Source: Nocardia otitidiscaviarum NBRC 14405 (GTDB lineage Bacteria > Actinomycetota > Actinomycetes > Mycobacteriales > Mycobacteriaceae). From it: a DNA stretch of 64,000 nt. The notes under the pieces were generated by a model. It saw nothing but the letters and a program-made list of their open reading frames with translations, had not been told where the DNA came from and searched no databases. The stretch is from assembly GCF_000308635.1 (NCBI RefSeq), contig NZ_BAGD01000035.1:1-64000 (forward strand), written 5' to 3'. Below, one piece after another: positions 50,706 to 60,181 of this stretch (its first letter is position 1; every line of letters starts with the position of its first letter). A program made the translations under genes and the position numbers.

Positions 50706-51541
50706 GGTGAGCCGGGTAGCAGGGAGTTGCCGAAGGAGTGGGAGTTGGCGGGTGCCGAGGGGACGCCGAGGACGCGGCGGATCATCTCGGTGCCGCTGTC
50801 GTCGCCGAGTTCGTAGGTGAGGCGATTGCGTGCCGCAGTGGAACGATGCCTGGTCACTCGGGTGACGCGGTCGTGATTGGCGCCGATGCGCAGATGGTCG
50901 AGCAGAAAGGTGCCGGGGCCGACGCCGAGTACGGCGGCCTCCTCGGAGGTCGCCGGGCGGGCGACGATGCTGTCGCGGTGCGCCGTCTCGGCGTGTCCGC
51001 GGTCGGCGAGTCTGCGCGTGGTGCCCTCCGGTATGTCGTAGGGACAGTCGATGCCGGTGGCCTCGGCCAGGTCTCTGGGATAGAAGCTCACCTCCCAGGA
51101 CCACGGTTCGTTGTCCAGGTATTGCACGACTGTACGCGCCACCACCCACGAGTCCTTCGCGATCCCCAGCCAATGCGCCACCTCCGCGCTCGCCGGCTCC
51201 ATACGGGCGGTGAACTGCTTGGATGGCTCACGTCCGGCGGCGCGCGCGATCTCCTCGAAGATGTCGTGCGCCGCCCGGGGGCGGTTCGGGCGGATGTGGT
51301 TGGTGACAACCGATTCCAGCACTTCCTGGCTGCGCACGATGGTGCCGCGGGAAGTGGCCGTGTAGACCAGGTTTTCGGCGACGAGGACCTGGATGGCGTT
51401 GCGGGCGGTCGTGATCGACACCTGCATCTGCTCGGCCAGCTCGTTGTGGCTCGGTAGTCGATCGCCGGGCTTCCACTTGCCGCCTCGGATCTCCTCGCGG
51501 AGGAGGTCTGCGATCCGTTGATACCTCGGACCGTCCGCCAT
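50702..51541 (-). CDS. GntR-family regulator with UTRA domain (HutC type)
   Basis: 279 residues. The winged-helix domain has YQRIADLLREEIRGGKWKPG, LPSHNELAEQMQVSITTARN and AIQVLVAENLVYTATSRGTIV. The UTRA effector domain follows with VARTVVQYLDNEPWSWEVSFYP and an end LDHLRIGANHDRVTRVTRHR. The ATG at 51541 has GAGGAG upstream. It is divergent from the DUF4254-like gene at 51683 and operonic with GNAT; both may be its targets. The effector is unknown. Confidence 0.9.
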   Translation of the reverse strand: MADGPRYQRIADLLREEIRGGKWKPGDRLPSHNELAEQMQVSITTARNAIQVLVAENLVYTATSRGTIVRSQEVLESVVTNHIRPNRPRAAHDIFEEIARAAGREPSKQFTARMEPASAEVAHWLGIAKDSWVVARTVVQYLDNEPWSWEVSFYPRDLAEATGIDCPYDIPEGTTRRLADRGHAETAHRDSIVARPATSEEAAVLGVGPGTFLLDHLRIGANHDRVTRVTRHRSTAARNRLTYELGDDSGTEMIRRVLGVPSAPANSHSFGNSLLPGSP

Positions 51542-51682
51542 CTCGCTCCTCGGTTGTTGCTTCAAGGCATCGAAGTCTACTCCGCCCCACGAACCGCCGT
51601 GTGAGGCTTGACACACGCATTTCTCGGTTTATTGTAATGAACGTCCTGAATGCGTGTTGGTCAGCGATGAACGCGAGGCAAC

Positions 51683-52219
51683 GTGGCAGTTTCGGAGACA
51701 TCCAATACGGTCGTAGTGGCCCTTCCCGACGTTCCGGGTTATTCGGACGCCGAGTCGCAGCCCCTGACGGCGGGCCTATTGCCGCCCTCGGACCTACTCC
51801 TGCGTGCATGCCGCGGCCACCGCGTCATCGGTGGGCCACTGCTGTGGTTCGCCCATGACCTGGCCGTATTGCATGAGAAGCGTCTAGTCGGGCGGGGCGG
51901 CACCGGGCCGGATACGGACCCAACCTCCATCGTCGAGAACAAACGACGCCGAATCGAATTGGTCATGGCGATCGACGACTGGGTCGTGCGCAATCTGCCC
52001 CAACATCGGCTGGGTGCGACTCTACACACCGAAACGGTCGGTTCGGTCATCGACAGGCTGGCGGAAGCGTCGGTGCGAGCACATCACGCGTTGATGACGC
52101 TTGACGCCAATGATGAAATTCTGCATTCCGCTTGGCACCATTTGGCCGAATTGTCGGACGCATATGACGATTTGGTGCGGGATGTGCTGGCGGGACGGCG
52201 GCGGTTGCCCGCCTGGTAG
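51683..52219 (+). CDS. DUF4254-like protein
   Basis: A 178-residue helical protein: LLPPSDLLLRACRGHRV, WFAHDLAVLHEKRL, then VENKRRRIELVMAIDDWV, which looks like the NxxRxxLVxxID core of DUF4254. A second helix pair GSVIDRLAEASVRAHHALM and WHHLAELSDAYDDLVRDVLAG ends it. The function of the family is unknown; members are encoded near GntR regulators and glycosyltransferases in other genomes. The GTG follows GAGGCAA. A 12-bp hairpin follows it. Confidence 0.6.
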   Translation: MAVSETSNTVVVALPDVPGYSDAESQPLTAGLLPPSDLLLRACRGHRVIGGPLLWFAHDLAVLHEKRLVGRGGTGPDTDPTSIVENKRRRIELVMAIDDWVVRNLPQHRLGATLHTETVGSVIDRLAEASVRAHHALMTLDANDEILHSAWHHLAELSDAYDDLVRDVLAGRRRLPAW

Positions 52220-52233
52220 ATCGTCCGGTGTGC

Positions 52234-52266
52234 GCCGTGTCCGCCCCAGTCGGTGGCGGACACGGC
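52234..52266. terminator. 12-bp perfect hairpin between convergent genes
   Basis: Arms 52234-52245 (GCCGTGTCCGCC) and 52255-52266 (GGCGGACACGGC) are exact complements with a 9-nt loop. It fills the 48-bp gap between the DUF4254-like gene and the end of the EspI-like gene and would end both transcripts. Confidence 0.7.
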
Positions 52267-52267
52267 A

Positions 52268-55200
52268 CTACCCGCGATAGCGGCGGTGCTCGGCGGTGAA
52301 GTCGTCGGCCACGGTGGCGGCCAGTTCCACCAGGGCGCGCTTGGTGGTCTTGTGCAGGCGGGCGAGGTCGATTTCCGCGCCCTCGGCCAGGTGCTGGTCG
52401 AAGGGGATGATGTGGACGGCTCGGCAGCGGGCGAGGAAGTACTCGCGGAGCTGCTGGATGCCGACATTGGGGGAGCCCTGGCGGGGGAGGTTGATGACCA
52501 CCACCGCGTTGCGGACCAGGTGGTCGTGGCCGTGCAGGGACAGCCAGTCCAGGGTGGCGGCGGCGCTGCGGGCGCCGTCGATGGCCGAGGACGAGATGAG
52601 CACCAGGGAGTGGGCCAGATCCAGGACGCCCGCCATGGCCGAATGCATCAGACCCGTACCGCAATCGGTGAGGATGATGTTGTAGAAGCGCTGCAGGATG
52701 CGCGCCACGTTGCGGTACTCCTCCTCGCTGAAGGCTTCGGAGGCGGCCGGATCGCGTTCACTGGCAAGCACTTCCAGGCGGCTCGTGCCCTGGGAGGTAT
52801 GGCGGCGGACGTCGGAGTAGCGCTGGATGTGCTCGTCCAGCAACAGATCTCGCACCGTGGAGCGGGTTTGCAGGGCGACGCGCTGGGAGAGGGTGCCGAA
52901 GTCGGGGTTCGCGTCCACGGCGATCACGCGGTCACCGCGGATGGAGGCGAAGATGGAACCCAGGCCCATGGTGGTGGTGGTCTTGCCGACACCGCCCTTC
53001 AAGGACAGCACCGCGATGCGGTAGTCACCACGCACGGGCTGGCGAATGCGGGCCACCAGCTCCTGCAGGCGGCGCTCCTCGGCGGACATGCCCGGGTTGA
53101 TGGCGCCGCCGGACATGTGATGGACGGCCCTCCGCCACCCCGAACCCGGGGCCTTCTTGGCGCGGCGCAGCGGGACGTCATCCAGTGAGGGGATCGGACC
53201 GCCCTGCGCGGCAGCGGGATTGCCGTACGGACGGACGCCTCCCGCCGGGCCGTAACCCGGCTGTGCGGGCGCACCGGGCTGGCCGTAGCCAGGCTGACCG
53301 TAGCCGGGCTGGCTGGGCTGAGCGTGGTTGGGCTGGCCGGGGTGAGGTGGGTAGGCGGGACCGGGGTGCGGGTGTCCGGCCCGGCTGCCGTAGTCGGGCT
53401 GGCCCGGATTCGGCTGCTCGGGTCGGCCCTGAGCGGGCCGCTCCGGTTCGGGCCGCTCGCCGGAGTCGGGTCGCTCGCCGGAATCAGGCTGAGCGTGCGT
53501 GGCGTAGGGCTGCTCCGGAGCCTGGGTGTACAGGCTCGGTGAGGGCGGTTCGGGGGCCTGGGCGTAGAGGTTCGGTGAGGGCGGTTCGGGAGGCTGGGGG
53601 TACGCAGTCGGCTGCTGTTGCTGCCAAGGCTGTCCAGGCTGTCCGTCCTGCTCCGAGGCCATCGTCGGCGTGGGCGGGTAGGGCGCGGCATGCCCCTGCT
53701 CCGGAGCCTGCTGCTCGGACTGGAACCGCGCCGCATCCGGTTGCGGCGCGCCGTCGCCGGACTCGAAACCCGGTGGAACCGTGTGCGACGGACCGGTCGA
53801 GTGCGGGCCACCCGCCTGGGGACCGGTCGCGGCGCTTGCCCAGGGGCCGACCCCCTGCGCTCCCGCCCCGCCTGATCCCGGTCGGTCGATCGGACCGCTG
53901 GTCGGCCGCTCTTCCGGCGTCCGGTGCTCAGGATGTGCGGCCGGTGGGGCGGCCCACCGATTCTGCGGCGTGAGTGCCGGGTGGCCGGGAGCGGGATTGC
54001 TCTGCGGTACGGGCGAACTCGATCCACGGCCGACTGAGCCGGGGTCGGTTGCGTCCGTTGTCTGGGGATGGTCGATCGGTGTGTTGTATTGCGGTACGGG
54101 CGAACTCGACCCACGGTCGCCCGGACCGGGGTCGGTTGCGTCCGTTGTCTGGGGATGGTCGGCCGGTGTGTTGTGTTGCGGTACGGGCGAACCCGGCCCA
54201 CGGTCGGCAGGGTCGGAACCCGTCGTATCCGGTGCCTGGCGGTCGTCGGCCGGTGTGTTGCGCTGTAGTGCGGGCGAACTCGGTCCACGGTCGATGGAGC
54301 CGGGACTGGTTGTGTCGGGTGCCAGCGGACCGGCCGAGTCCGTCTCCCGCGCGGTTGTCGAACCGGGGACCTGTGCACCGCGCGCGGGTGGTGTCCGCGG
54401 GTCTGGTGGCCGCGGAGTCGCGTACGAGGGCTGAGACTCGGCCGCGGTGTCGGGGCGAGCTTCGTCCGGTGCCGGGTGCGTCGGCGAGACGGTCGGGGGA
54501 GCGGTCCAGCGCTGTTCGGCCGCGGGTGTGTGCGGCTGAGCGGCGGACGGTTTCCCTTCGGGGGTAGCCGGATTCGCCGTGCCGGGATGCTGCGGGCCGC
54601 CGGGCTGGGGCGTGCCGTAGCGCGTGGGCGGGCTCGGCGGTGGCGTGGTCGGGGCGCGGTGTCTACCGCCGGGGGACGTGCCCGGAACCGGCTCGGCCGC
54701 TGGCGCGTGACCGCTAGGAGGGGCGTCCGGCAGGTCGAACCGCCGCGTGGGAGGAGCAGCGGTCGGGGTGTCGCGGGCCGCCGAGTCCGGTGCCTTATCC
54801 GACGGTGGCGGGGTCCCCGCAGGCGCGGTGCGGGCCTCGGGAACCTCACCGTGCGGTGCGGCGGTCGCGCCCGGCACGGCCGAACCATCGAAGTCGGTGT
54901 TCGCCGGGGTGGAGCCCACGGTGCCGTGGGTGGGCGTGGATTGCGGCGGGACACTGCCGTTCGGTGCGGAACTGGTCTGTCGCCCCGCCAAATTCGAGCC
55001 GGCGGACGTGTTCGCCGGGGCCTCCGGCAGTGGCGGGCGTTGTTCGGCCTGTCGAGAATCGTCGGCTGGCGAGGGGGGCTGCCTGGACGGGGCTCCGACA
55101 GGAGTGGGGTCGGTGCCGGGGGGAGTCGAGGTCGGGGAGGCCGTTGGGGGCGGGTCCGGGAGCGGCGGACGCGGTGGGAGCGGTGGGCGGGTCGCGGCGT

Positions 55201-56488
55201 TGGGGTCCGGTGCTTGGTTCGGGGCCGCGGGGTGGGCGGGAGCCGGGGTCGGCATGGGGGGACGCGACGACTGCTGGCCGGAGGTCGGTGCGGCACCCGG
55301 GGCGGGTGCGGTGCCACTCGGGTCGGCGCCGTCGGGCGTACCGGGGGGCGGCGAAGAGGGCTCGGCCGTCGGTGTCCGGGCGGGTGCGGTGCTGCCGGGG
55401 TGCGCGGCGGCGGGGGTGTCGGGAGAGGTCGGCTCGGCTGCCGGTGTCCGGGCGGGCGTCGGCGCGGGGCCAGGTGCGGTGTCGCGCGTCGAAGCCTCGG
55501 ACGCGATGGGAGCGGGTGGCCGGGTGAAGTCCCGGCTCGGGGTGGGTGCCGAATTCGCGGAGGGCACGGACTGTGCCGGGGCGTTCGGTACGGGTGCCGG
55601 GTGCGTGGGGGAACTCGGGGCGGGCGCGGAGTGCGTGGGCGAGCCTGTGGCGTGTGGCGTATCCCGGTGCGGTGCGGGTGGCAGTGGGGGGTACTGCTGT
55701 GCTGGCGGGAGCGGGCCGTCGGGCGCGGTCTCGCCGGGGGTGCGGATCGGCGGTTGTGGAGATGCCGGTGCGGCTGGGGTCGGCGGGTGCGCGGTGGCCG
55801 GTGTGGTGGGGGTCGGTGGGTGTGGGGATGCCGATGCGGCTGGAGCCGGTGGGAGCGGGGGGTGGGCGCTCGACGGACGCTCGTGTGGTGGGGCGTCCTC
55901 ATGGAGGGGTGGCAATCGACGGGGGGCGTCTGCGGCGGGTTCGGGCTGTGGCGTGGGGGTTCGGCCGGTTTGCGGGTGCTGTGGCGTTCGGTTGTCGATG
56001 GGCTGCGGTACCCGGTTGTCGTCGGGCAGGGGGTGGTGCGGCGCGGTGCCGGGGTGCGGCTGTGCGGGGGCGCGGTGCTCGTCCGGTGTGGATCGTTCGT
56101 CGCGCTGGCGGTGGGCGTCGAAGCCGTGGGCGGAGGCGGGGAGGGGGTCGCCGGGATGGTGGCCGGAAGCCTGCGGTGTGCGGCGGGGGAGGCCGGTGGG
56201 GGGCTCCGATTCGGGGGCGTGCGCGTCGTGGGGGGACGGGTCCTGGTTCCAGGCGGGGGTCGGGGGGATGCGGACCGGCTCGCGCTGGGGGATGGGGTCG
56301 GGCTCGGGGGAGTCCTTGTCCTTGCGGCCTTTGCGGCGGCCGAACAGGCCGCCGCGGGCGGACTTCTTCTCGGGAATGAGTTCGTCGTGCGGGAGGTTCT
56401 CGACGGGAGCCTCGTAGCCGACCTCGGTGACTTCACTCTCGGAGAGCCACGGCGGCAGCATCGGGAGGCCGTCGTTGTTGCGGCTCAC
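52268..56488 (-). CDS. Giant EspI-like protein: Pro-rich N-terminus and C-terminal ParA/MinD-type ATPase
   Basis: 1406 residues, about twice the length of EspI of M. tuberculosis (666). The first ~1100 residues are Pro/Thr/Ala/Ser-rich and disordered, with 29-residue tandem repeats and a Tyr/Gln/Pro/Gly-rich part near the end. The ATPase has a deviant Walker A KGGVGKTT (1164-1171), IAVDANPDFGTLSQRV, LTDCGTGLMH and VVVINLPRQGS. EspI down-regulates ESX-1 when ATP is low in M. tuberculosis; the same role here is inferred. The GTG at 56488 has AGGGGG upstream and starts VSRNNDGLPMLPPWLSE. Confidence 0.8.
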   Translation of the reverse strand: MSRNNDGLPMLPPWLSESEVTEVGYEAPVENLPHDELIPEKKSARGGLFGRRKGRKDKDSPEPDPIPQREPVRIPPTPAWNQDPSPHDAHAPESEPPTGLPRRTPQASGHHPGDPLPASAHGFDAHRQRDERSTPDEHRAPAQPHPGTAPHHPLPDDNRVPQPIDNRTPQHPQTGRTPTPQPEPAADAPRRLPPLHEDAPPHERPSSAHPPLPPAPAASASPHPPTPTTPATAHPPTPAAPASPQPPIRTPGETAPDGPLPPAQQYPPLPPAPHRDTPHATGSPTHSAPAPSSPTHPAPVPNAPAQSVPSANSAPTPSRDFTRPPAPIASEASTRDTAPGPAPTPARTPAAEPTSPDTPAAAHPGSTAPARTPTAEPSSPPPGTPDGADPSGTAPAPGAAPTSGQQSSRPPMPTPAPAHPAAPNQAPDPNAATRPPLPPRPPLPDPPPTASPTSTPPGTDPTPVGAPSRQPPSPADDSRQAEQRPPLPEAPANTSAGSNLAGRQTSSAPNGSVPPQSTPTHGTVGSTPANTDFDGSAVPGATAAPHGEVPEARTAPAGTPPPSDKAPDSAARDTPTAAPPTRRFDLPDAPPSGHAPAAEPVPGTSPGGRHRAPTTPPPSPPTRYGTPQPGGPQHPGTANPATPEGKPSAAQPHTPAAEQRWTAPPTVSPTHPAPDEARPDTAAESQPSYATPRPPDPRTPPARGAQVPGSTTARETDSAGPLAPDTTSPGSIDRGPSSPALQRNTPADDRQAPDTTGSDPADRGPGSPVPQHNTPADHPQTTDATDPGPGDRGSSSPVPQYNTPIDHPQTTDATDPGSVGRGSSSPVPQSNPAPGHPALTPQNRWAAPPAAHPEHRTPEERPTSGPIDRPGSGGAGAQGVGPWASAATGPQAGGPHSTGPSHTVPPGFESGDGAPQPDAARFQSEQQAPEQGHAAPYPPTPTMASEQDGQPGQPWQQQQPTAYPQPPEPPSPNLYAQAPEPPSPSLYTQAPEQPYATHAQPDSGERPDSGERPEPERPAQGRPEQPNPGQPDYGSRAGHPHPGPAYPPHPGQPNHAQPSQPGYGQPGYGQPGAPAQPGYGPAGGVRPYGNPAAAQGGPIPSLDDVPLRRAKKAPGSGWRRAVHHMSGGAINPGMSAEERRLQELVARIRQPVRGDYRIAVLSLKGGVGKTTTTMGLGSIFASIRGDRVIAVDANPDFGTLSQRVALQTRSTVRDLLLDEHIQRYSDVRRHTSQGTSRLEVLASERDPAASEAFSEEEYRNVARILQRFYNIILTDCGTGLMHSAMAGVLDLAHSLVLISSSAIDGARSAAATLDWLSLHGHDHLVRNAVVVINLPRQGSPNVGIQQLREYFLARCRAVHIIPFDQHLAEGAEIDLARLHKTTKRALVELAATVADDFTAEHRRYRG
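54004..54351. repeat. Four 87-bp tandem repeats in the EspI-like gene
   Basis: The word GCGGTACGGGCGAAC recurs at 54004, 54091 and 54178, and in altered form at 54265, giving an 87-bp (29-residue) period. The encoded unit contains SPVPQxNTPxDHPQTTDATD. The first three copies are close to each other, pointing to recent expansion. The length of this part is likely variable between strains. Confidence 0.8.
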
Positions 56489-56893
56489 ATGTCCCCCTGA
56501 ATGCTGGACCGAACTGATACAGGACAGCGCAGAGTTTAGCGATCGAGACAAGGCCCCGTTGGGGGCAGTCGGTTCTCCGCTGGTGGATGACGGCCGGGCG
56601 CGGGCTCTGCTCCGCACATCACCGGGGCTCCGCTCCGCACATCACCGGGGCTCCGCTCCGCACATCACCGGGCCTCCGCATCGCACGTCACAATGCCCCG
56701 CATTTGGCGCGAGCTGGGAAGACCGGTAAGCTTGGTCGGCGGTGCGCCTACACGGTGGCTGTGGCATGTCCTCATGCCGTGTCCAGTGAGTATGGCACCG
56801 GGTCGACTGGAGTGCACGACAAACCAGTGATCGCACAGCTAGCCGAGAGCGCTGCAACCAACCAGGTTCAGCCTAAACGGGATCGCGGAGGAT
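56489..56893. other. 405-bp divergent gap between espI-like gene and infA
   Basis: No credible gene is seen. It holds the ribosome site of the EspI-like gene, an array of 23-bp repeats (56601-56692), a short hairpin (GGCATG, 56763-56768, paired with CATGCC, 56773-56778) and GGAGGAT before infA. The promoters of the EspI-like gene and of the infA operon must lie here, but none could be assigned. Confidence 0.6.
56601..56692. repeat. Four 23-bp tandem repeats upstream of infA
   Basis: Units of 23 bp at 56601-56623, 56624-56646, 56647-56669 and 56670-56692. The two middle units are identical (GGGGCTCCGCTCCGCACATC plus ACC); the first differs at a few bases and the last at about six. Non-coding. 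It could be a protein-binding array or simple slippage product. Confidence 0.8.
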
Positions 56894-57115
56894 ATGGCGA
56901 AGAAAGACGGGGCCATCGAGGTCGAGGGTCGAGTTATCGAGCCGCTCCCGAATGCGATGTTCCGGATCGAGCTGGAGAACGGTCACAAGGTTCTCGCGCA
57001 CATCAGCGGCAAGATGCGGCAGCACTACATCCGCATCCTGCCCGAGGACCGCGTGGTCGTCGAGCTGTCGCCCTACGACTTGTCGCGGGGCCGCATCGTC
57101 TACCGCTACAAGTAA
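56894..57115 (+). CDS. infA: Translation initiation factor IF-1
   Basis: 73 residues, the usual length. The OB-fold sequence has [40 protein letters not shown] and [17 protein letters not shown]-1 binds the A site of the 30S subunit during initiation. GGAGGAT precedes the ATG. First gene of the actinobacterial infA-rpmJ-rpsM-rpsK-rpsD-rpoA-rplQ cluster. Confidence 0.98.
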   Translation: MAKKDGAIEVEGRVIEPLPNAMFRIELENGHKVLAHISGKMRQHYIRILPEDRVVVELSPYDLSRGRIVYRYK

Positions 57116-57211
57116 TCGCCCCGGCGGTTACCCCCTAGATTTCCCCGGCCACACCGGCCGGGGAACAACTGTGTTCACGGCCAGTGGACACCGACCCAGA
57201 TTGGATCTGAC

Positions 57212-57325
57212 GTGAAGGTTCAGCCGAGCGTCAAGAAGATCTGCGAGAAGTGCAAGGTGATCCGCCGCAACGGACGGGTCATGGTGATCTGCGACAACCT
57301 GCGCCACAAGCAGCGCCAGGGCTGA
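57212..57325 (+). CDS. rpmJ: 50S ribosomal protein L36
   Basis: A 37-residue protein, too short for many gene callers. It starts at GTG 57212 and reads [20 protein letters not shown], with the zinc-binding C-x-x-C, and then [15 protein letters not shown] with a third Cys and His, so it is the zinc-containing form. It follows infA by 96 nt. Confidence 0.97.
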   Translation: MKVQPSVKKICEKCKVIRRNGRVMVICDNLRHKQRQG

Positions 57326-57547
57326 TTTCGGCCGGAAGGCCGGGCTCGCCGGGAGCAATCCCGGTCGCTCACCAGCCAAGCACCGAACGCAGTTCGGATT
57401 GGCAACACAAGAAGACCTCCCAGCGCCAGTCGCCGTTGTCGAGCCCCGTGAGGGGCGGATGGCGGCCCACCCCCGGTACGGAGGCCGGGGCCCCATACGA
57501 GGGGACGGACAGGGAGCAGACCTCCGAACAGAAAAGGAATCGCCACC

Positions 57548-57919
57548 ATGGCACGTCTGATGGGCGTCGACCTCCCGCGCGAAAAGCGCATGGAGATCGC
57601 GCTGACCTACATCTTCGGCATCGGCCGTACCCGCGCCAAGGAGATCCTGGAAGCCACCGGCGTCAGCGCCGACCTGCGCTCGAAGGACCTCAGTGACGAC
57701 GACCTGACCAAGCTCCGCGACTACATCGAGTCGCAGGACTTCAAGGTCGAGGGTGACCTGCGCCGCGAGGTGCAGGCCGATATCCGTCGCAAGATCGAGA
57801 TCCAGTGCTACCAGGGCATCCGCCACCGCCGCGGCCTGCCCGTGCGTGGCCAGCGGACCAAGACCAACGCTCGCACGCGCAAGGGTCCGAAGAAGACCGT
57901 CGCCGGCAAGAAGAAGTAG
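57548..57919 (+). CDS. rpsM: 30S ribosomal protein S13
   Basis: 123 residues: [20 protein letters not shown], the H2TH-type [11 protein letters not shown], and the basic end [20 protein letters not shown] with KKTVAGKKK. It lies in the head of the 30S subunit and contacts tRNA. It follows rpmJ after a 222-bp gap that contains no gene I can see; AAAAGGAA precedes the ATG. It is followed by rpsK after 9 nt. Confidence 0.98.
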   Translation: MARLMGVDLPREKRMEIALTYIFGIGRTRAKEILEATGVSADLRSKDLSDDDLTKLRDYIESQDFKVEGDLRREVQADIRRKIEIQCYQGIRHRRGLPVRGQRTKTNARTRKGPKKTVAGKKK

Positions 57920-57928
57920 GGATAGCGC

Positions 57929-58342
57929 ATGCCTCCGAAGAGCCGGGCCGCTGGCCCGAAGAAGACTCAGAAGTCGCGTCGCCGGGACAAGAAGAACGTC
58001 CCCCACGGCAACGCGCACATCAAGAGCACGTTCAACAACACCATCGTGTCCATCACCGACCCGCAGGGCAACGTCATCTCCTGGGCGTCCTCCGGCCACG
58101 TCGGTTTCAAGGGCTCGCGTAAGTCCACCCCGTTCGCCGCGCAGCTCGCTGCCGAGAACGCTGCCCGCAAGGCGCAGGAGCACGGCGTCAAGAAGGTCGA
58201 CGTGTTCGTGAAGGGCCCGGGTTCGGGCCGTGAGACCGCGATCCGTTCCCTCCAGGCCGCCGGCCTCGAGGTCGGCACGATCTCCGATGTCACCCCGCAG
58301 CCGCACAACGGCTGCCGTCCGCCCAAGCGGCGTCGCGTCTAG
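57929..58342 (+). CDS. rpsK: 30S ribosomal protein S11
   Basis: 137 residues with the S11 signature [40 protein letters not shown] and the closing [17 protein letters not shown]. It is part of the platform of the 30S subunit. It follows rpsM by 9 nt and precedes rpsD by 20 nt in one operon. Confidence 0.98.
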   Translation: MPPKSRAAGPKKTQKSRRRDKKNVPHGNAHIKSTFNNTIVSITDPQGNVISWASSGHVGFKGSRKSTPFAAQLAAENAARKAQEHGVKKVDVFVKGPGSGRETAIRSLQAAGLEVGTISDVTPQPHNGCRPPKRRRV

Positions 58343-58362
58343 CGGGAAAGGAAGAGTAGAAA

Positions 58363-58968
58363 ATGGCTCGTTACACCGGCCCTATCACCCGCAAGTCGCG
58401 TCGTCTGCGTGTCGACCTCGTCGGAGGCGACCAGGCGTTCGAGCGTCGTCCTTACCCGCCCGGCCAGCACGGCCGCGCGCGGATCAAGGAGTCCGAGTAC
58501 CTGATGCAGCTGCAGGAGAAGCAGAAGGCTCGCTTCTCCTACGGCGTCATGGAGAAGCAGTTCCGCCGCTACTACGAAGAGGCGAACCGCCAGAAGGGCA
58601 AGACCGGCGACAACCTGCTGCGTCTGCTCGAGTCGCGGCTCGACAACGTCGTGTACCGCGCCGGTCTGGCCCGCACCCGTCGTCAGGCTCGTCAGCTCGT
58701 GTCGCACGGCCACTTCACCGTCAACGGTGTGAAGGTCGACGTGCCGTCGTTCCAGGTCTCCCAGTACGACATCATCGATGTCAAGGAGAAGTCGGCCGGC
58801 TACCTGCCGTTCCAGATCGCGCGTGAGACCTACGGCGAGCGTCCGGTTCCGGGCTGGCTGCAGGTCGTCCCGGGCCGACTGCGGATTCTGGTGCACCAGC
58901 TCCCCGAGCGTGCGCAGATCGATGTTCCGCTGCAGGAACAGCTGATCGTCGAGTTCTACTCGAAGTAG
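58363..58968 (+). CDS. rpsD: 30S ribosomal protein S4
   Basis: 201 residues: MARYTGPITRKSRRLRVDL, the N-terminal part without the Cys zinc ligands of some forms, LLESRLDNVVYRAGLARTRR and the S4 RNA-binding domain ARQLVSHGHFTVNGVKVDVP. It nucleates 30S assembly and is an autoregulator in other bacteria. A strong hairpin follows in the gap before rpoA. Confidence 0.98.
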   Translation: MARYTGPITRKSRRLRVDLVGGDQAFERRPYPPGQHGRARIKESEYLMQLQEKQKARFSYGVMEKQFRRYYEEANRQKGKTGDNLLRLLESRLDNVVYRAGLARTRRQARQLVSHGHFTVNGVKVDVPSFQVSQYDIIDVKEKSAGYLPFQIARETYGERPVPGWLQVVPGRLRILVHQLPERAQIDVPLQEQLIVEFYSK

Positions 58969-58988
58969 GCGCTCACCGCGCCGCTGGT

Positions 58989-59014
58989 GGGGGACCGCCG
59001 CAAATCGGTCCCCC
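58989..59014 (+). terminator. 9-bp hairpin between rpsD and rpoA
   Basis: Arms 58989-58997 (GGGGGACCG) and 59006-59014 (CGGTCCCCC) match perfectly around an 8-nt loop. No U tract. It may attenuate or process the message between the ribosomal genes and rpoA, which keeps its own ribosome site GAAGGAGG at 59053-59060. Confidence 0.55.
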
Positions 59015-59068
59015 GCAATCCATGTCGTGAGCGTCAAATAGCGGGCGCTCTTGAAGGAGGAACAGTCC

Positions 59069-60127
59069 ATGCTGATTTCACAGCGACCGACGCTGACCGA
59101 AGAGGTCGTTTCCGAGAATCGCTCCCGGTTCACCATCGAACCGCTGGAGCCGGGCTTCGGCTACACCCTCGGCAACTCGCTGCGCCGCACCCTGCTCTCG
59201 AGCATCCCGGGTGCCGCGGTCACCAGCATCCGCATCGACGGCGTGCTGCACGAGTTCACCACGGTTCCGGGCGTGAAGGAAGATGTCACCGACATCATCC
59301 TGAACCTCAAGGGCCTCGTGGTGTCGTCCGAAGAGGACGAGCCGGTCACCATGTACGTGCGCAAGCAGGGCCCGGGCACCGTCACCGCCGGTGACATCGT
59401 GCCGCCGGCCGGTGTGACCGTCCACAACCCGGACATGCACATCGCCACCCTGAACGACAAGGGCAAGCTGGAGATCGAGCTCGTGGTCGAGCGCGGTCGC
59501 GGCTACGTCCCTGCCGTGCAGAACAAGGCCTCGGGCGCGGAAATCGGCCGGATTCCGGTGGACTCGATCTACTCCCCGGTCCTGAAGGTGACCTACAAGG
59601 TCGAGGCGACTCGTGTCGAGCAGCGCACCGACTTCGACCGGCTCATCCTGGATGTCGAGACCAAGAACTCGATCTCCGCGCGGGATGCGCTGGCGTCGGC
59701 CGGTAAGACCCTGGTCGAGCTGTTCGGTCTGGCTCGTGAGCTCAACGTCGAGGCGGAAGGCATCGAGATCGGGCCCAGCCCGGCCGAGGCCGACCACATC
59801 GCGTCCTTCGGGCTGCCGATCGAGGATCTGGATCTGACCGTGCGGTCCTACAACTGCCTCAAGCGCGAGGGTGTGCACACCGTCGGCGAGCTGGTTGCCC
59901 GCACCGAGTCCGATCTGCTGGACATCCGCAACTTCGGACAGAAGTCCATCGACGAGGTCAAGGTCAAGCTGCATTCGCTGGGCCTCTCGCTGAAGGACTC
60001 CCCGGCCTCCTTCGATCCGTCCAGCGTCGTCGGCTACGACGCCGCCAGCGGCACCTGGAGCGACAGCGGCTCGTTCAGCGACACCGACAGCGGCGAGCAG
60101 GACTACGCCGAAACCGAACAGCTCTAA
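59069..60127 (+). CDS. rpoA: RNA polymerase alpha subunit
   Basis: 352 residues. The N-terminal dimerisation part has [20 protein letters not shown] and [20 protein letters not shown]. The C-terminal DNA-binding part has [20 protein letters not shown], then [20 protein letters not shown]. The ATG at 59069 is chosen over the frame start at 59051 because GAAGGAGG lies 8 nt before it and MLISQRPTL is the usual actinobacterial start. The acidic tail is normal. Confidence 0.98.
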   Translation: MLISQRPTLTEEVVSENRSRFTIEPLEPGFGYTLGNSLRRTLLSSIPGAAVTSIRIDGVLHEFTTVPGVKEDVTDIILNLKGLVVSSEEDEPVTMYVRKQGPGTVTAGDIVPPAGVTVHNPDMHIATLNDKGKLEIELVVERGRGYVPAVQNKASGAEIGRIPVDSIYSPVLKVTYKVEATRVEQRTDFDRLILDVETKNSISARDALASAGKTLVELFGLARELNVEAEGIEIGPSPAEADHIASFGLPIEDLDLTVRSYNCLKREGVHTVGELVARTESDLLDIRNFGQKSIDEVKVKLHSLGLSLKDSPASFDPSSVVGYDAASGTWSDSGSFSDTDSGEQDYAETEQL

Positions 60128-60181
60128 GGCCGCGCGGGGTGTAGCGCCCCGAGCCGGCCTTCAACACAGGAGATTCCAACA

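Noticed and set aside
52999..56436. 1145-codon frame on the minus strand overlapping the EspI-like gene
   Set aside because: It is a shifted frame of the same low-complexity region, made of Pro/Arg/Thr, with no motif; the EspI frame contains the ATPase and a good ribosome site.
54476..56500. Long open frames (up to 674 codons) on the plus strand across the EspI-like gene
   Set aside because: They lie opposite a GC-rich Pro/Thr coding region whose complement lacks stops. The encoded proteins are Arg/Gly/Val-rich without domains or good starts.
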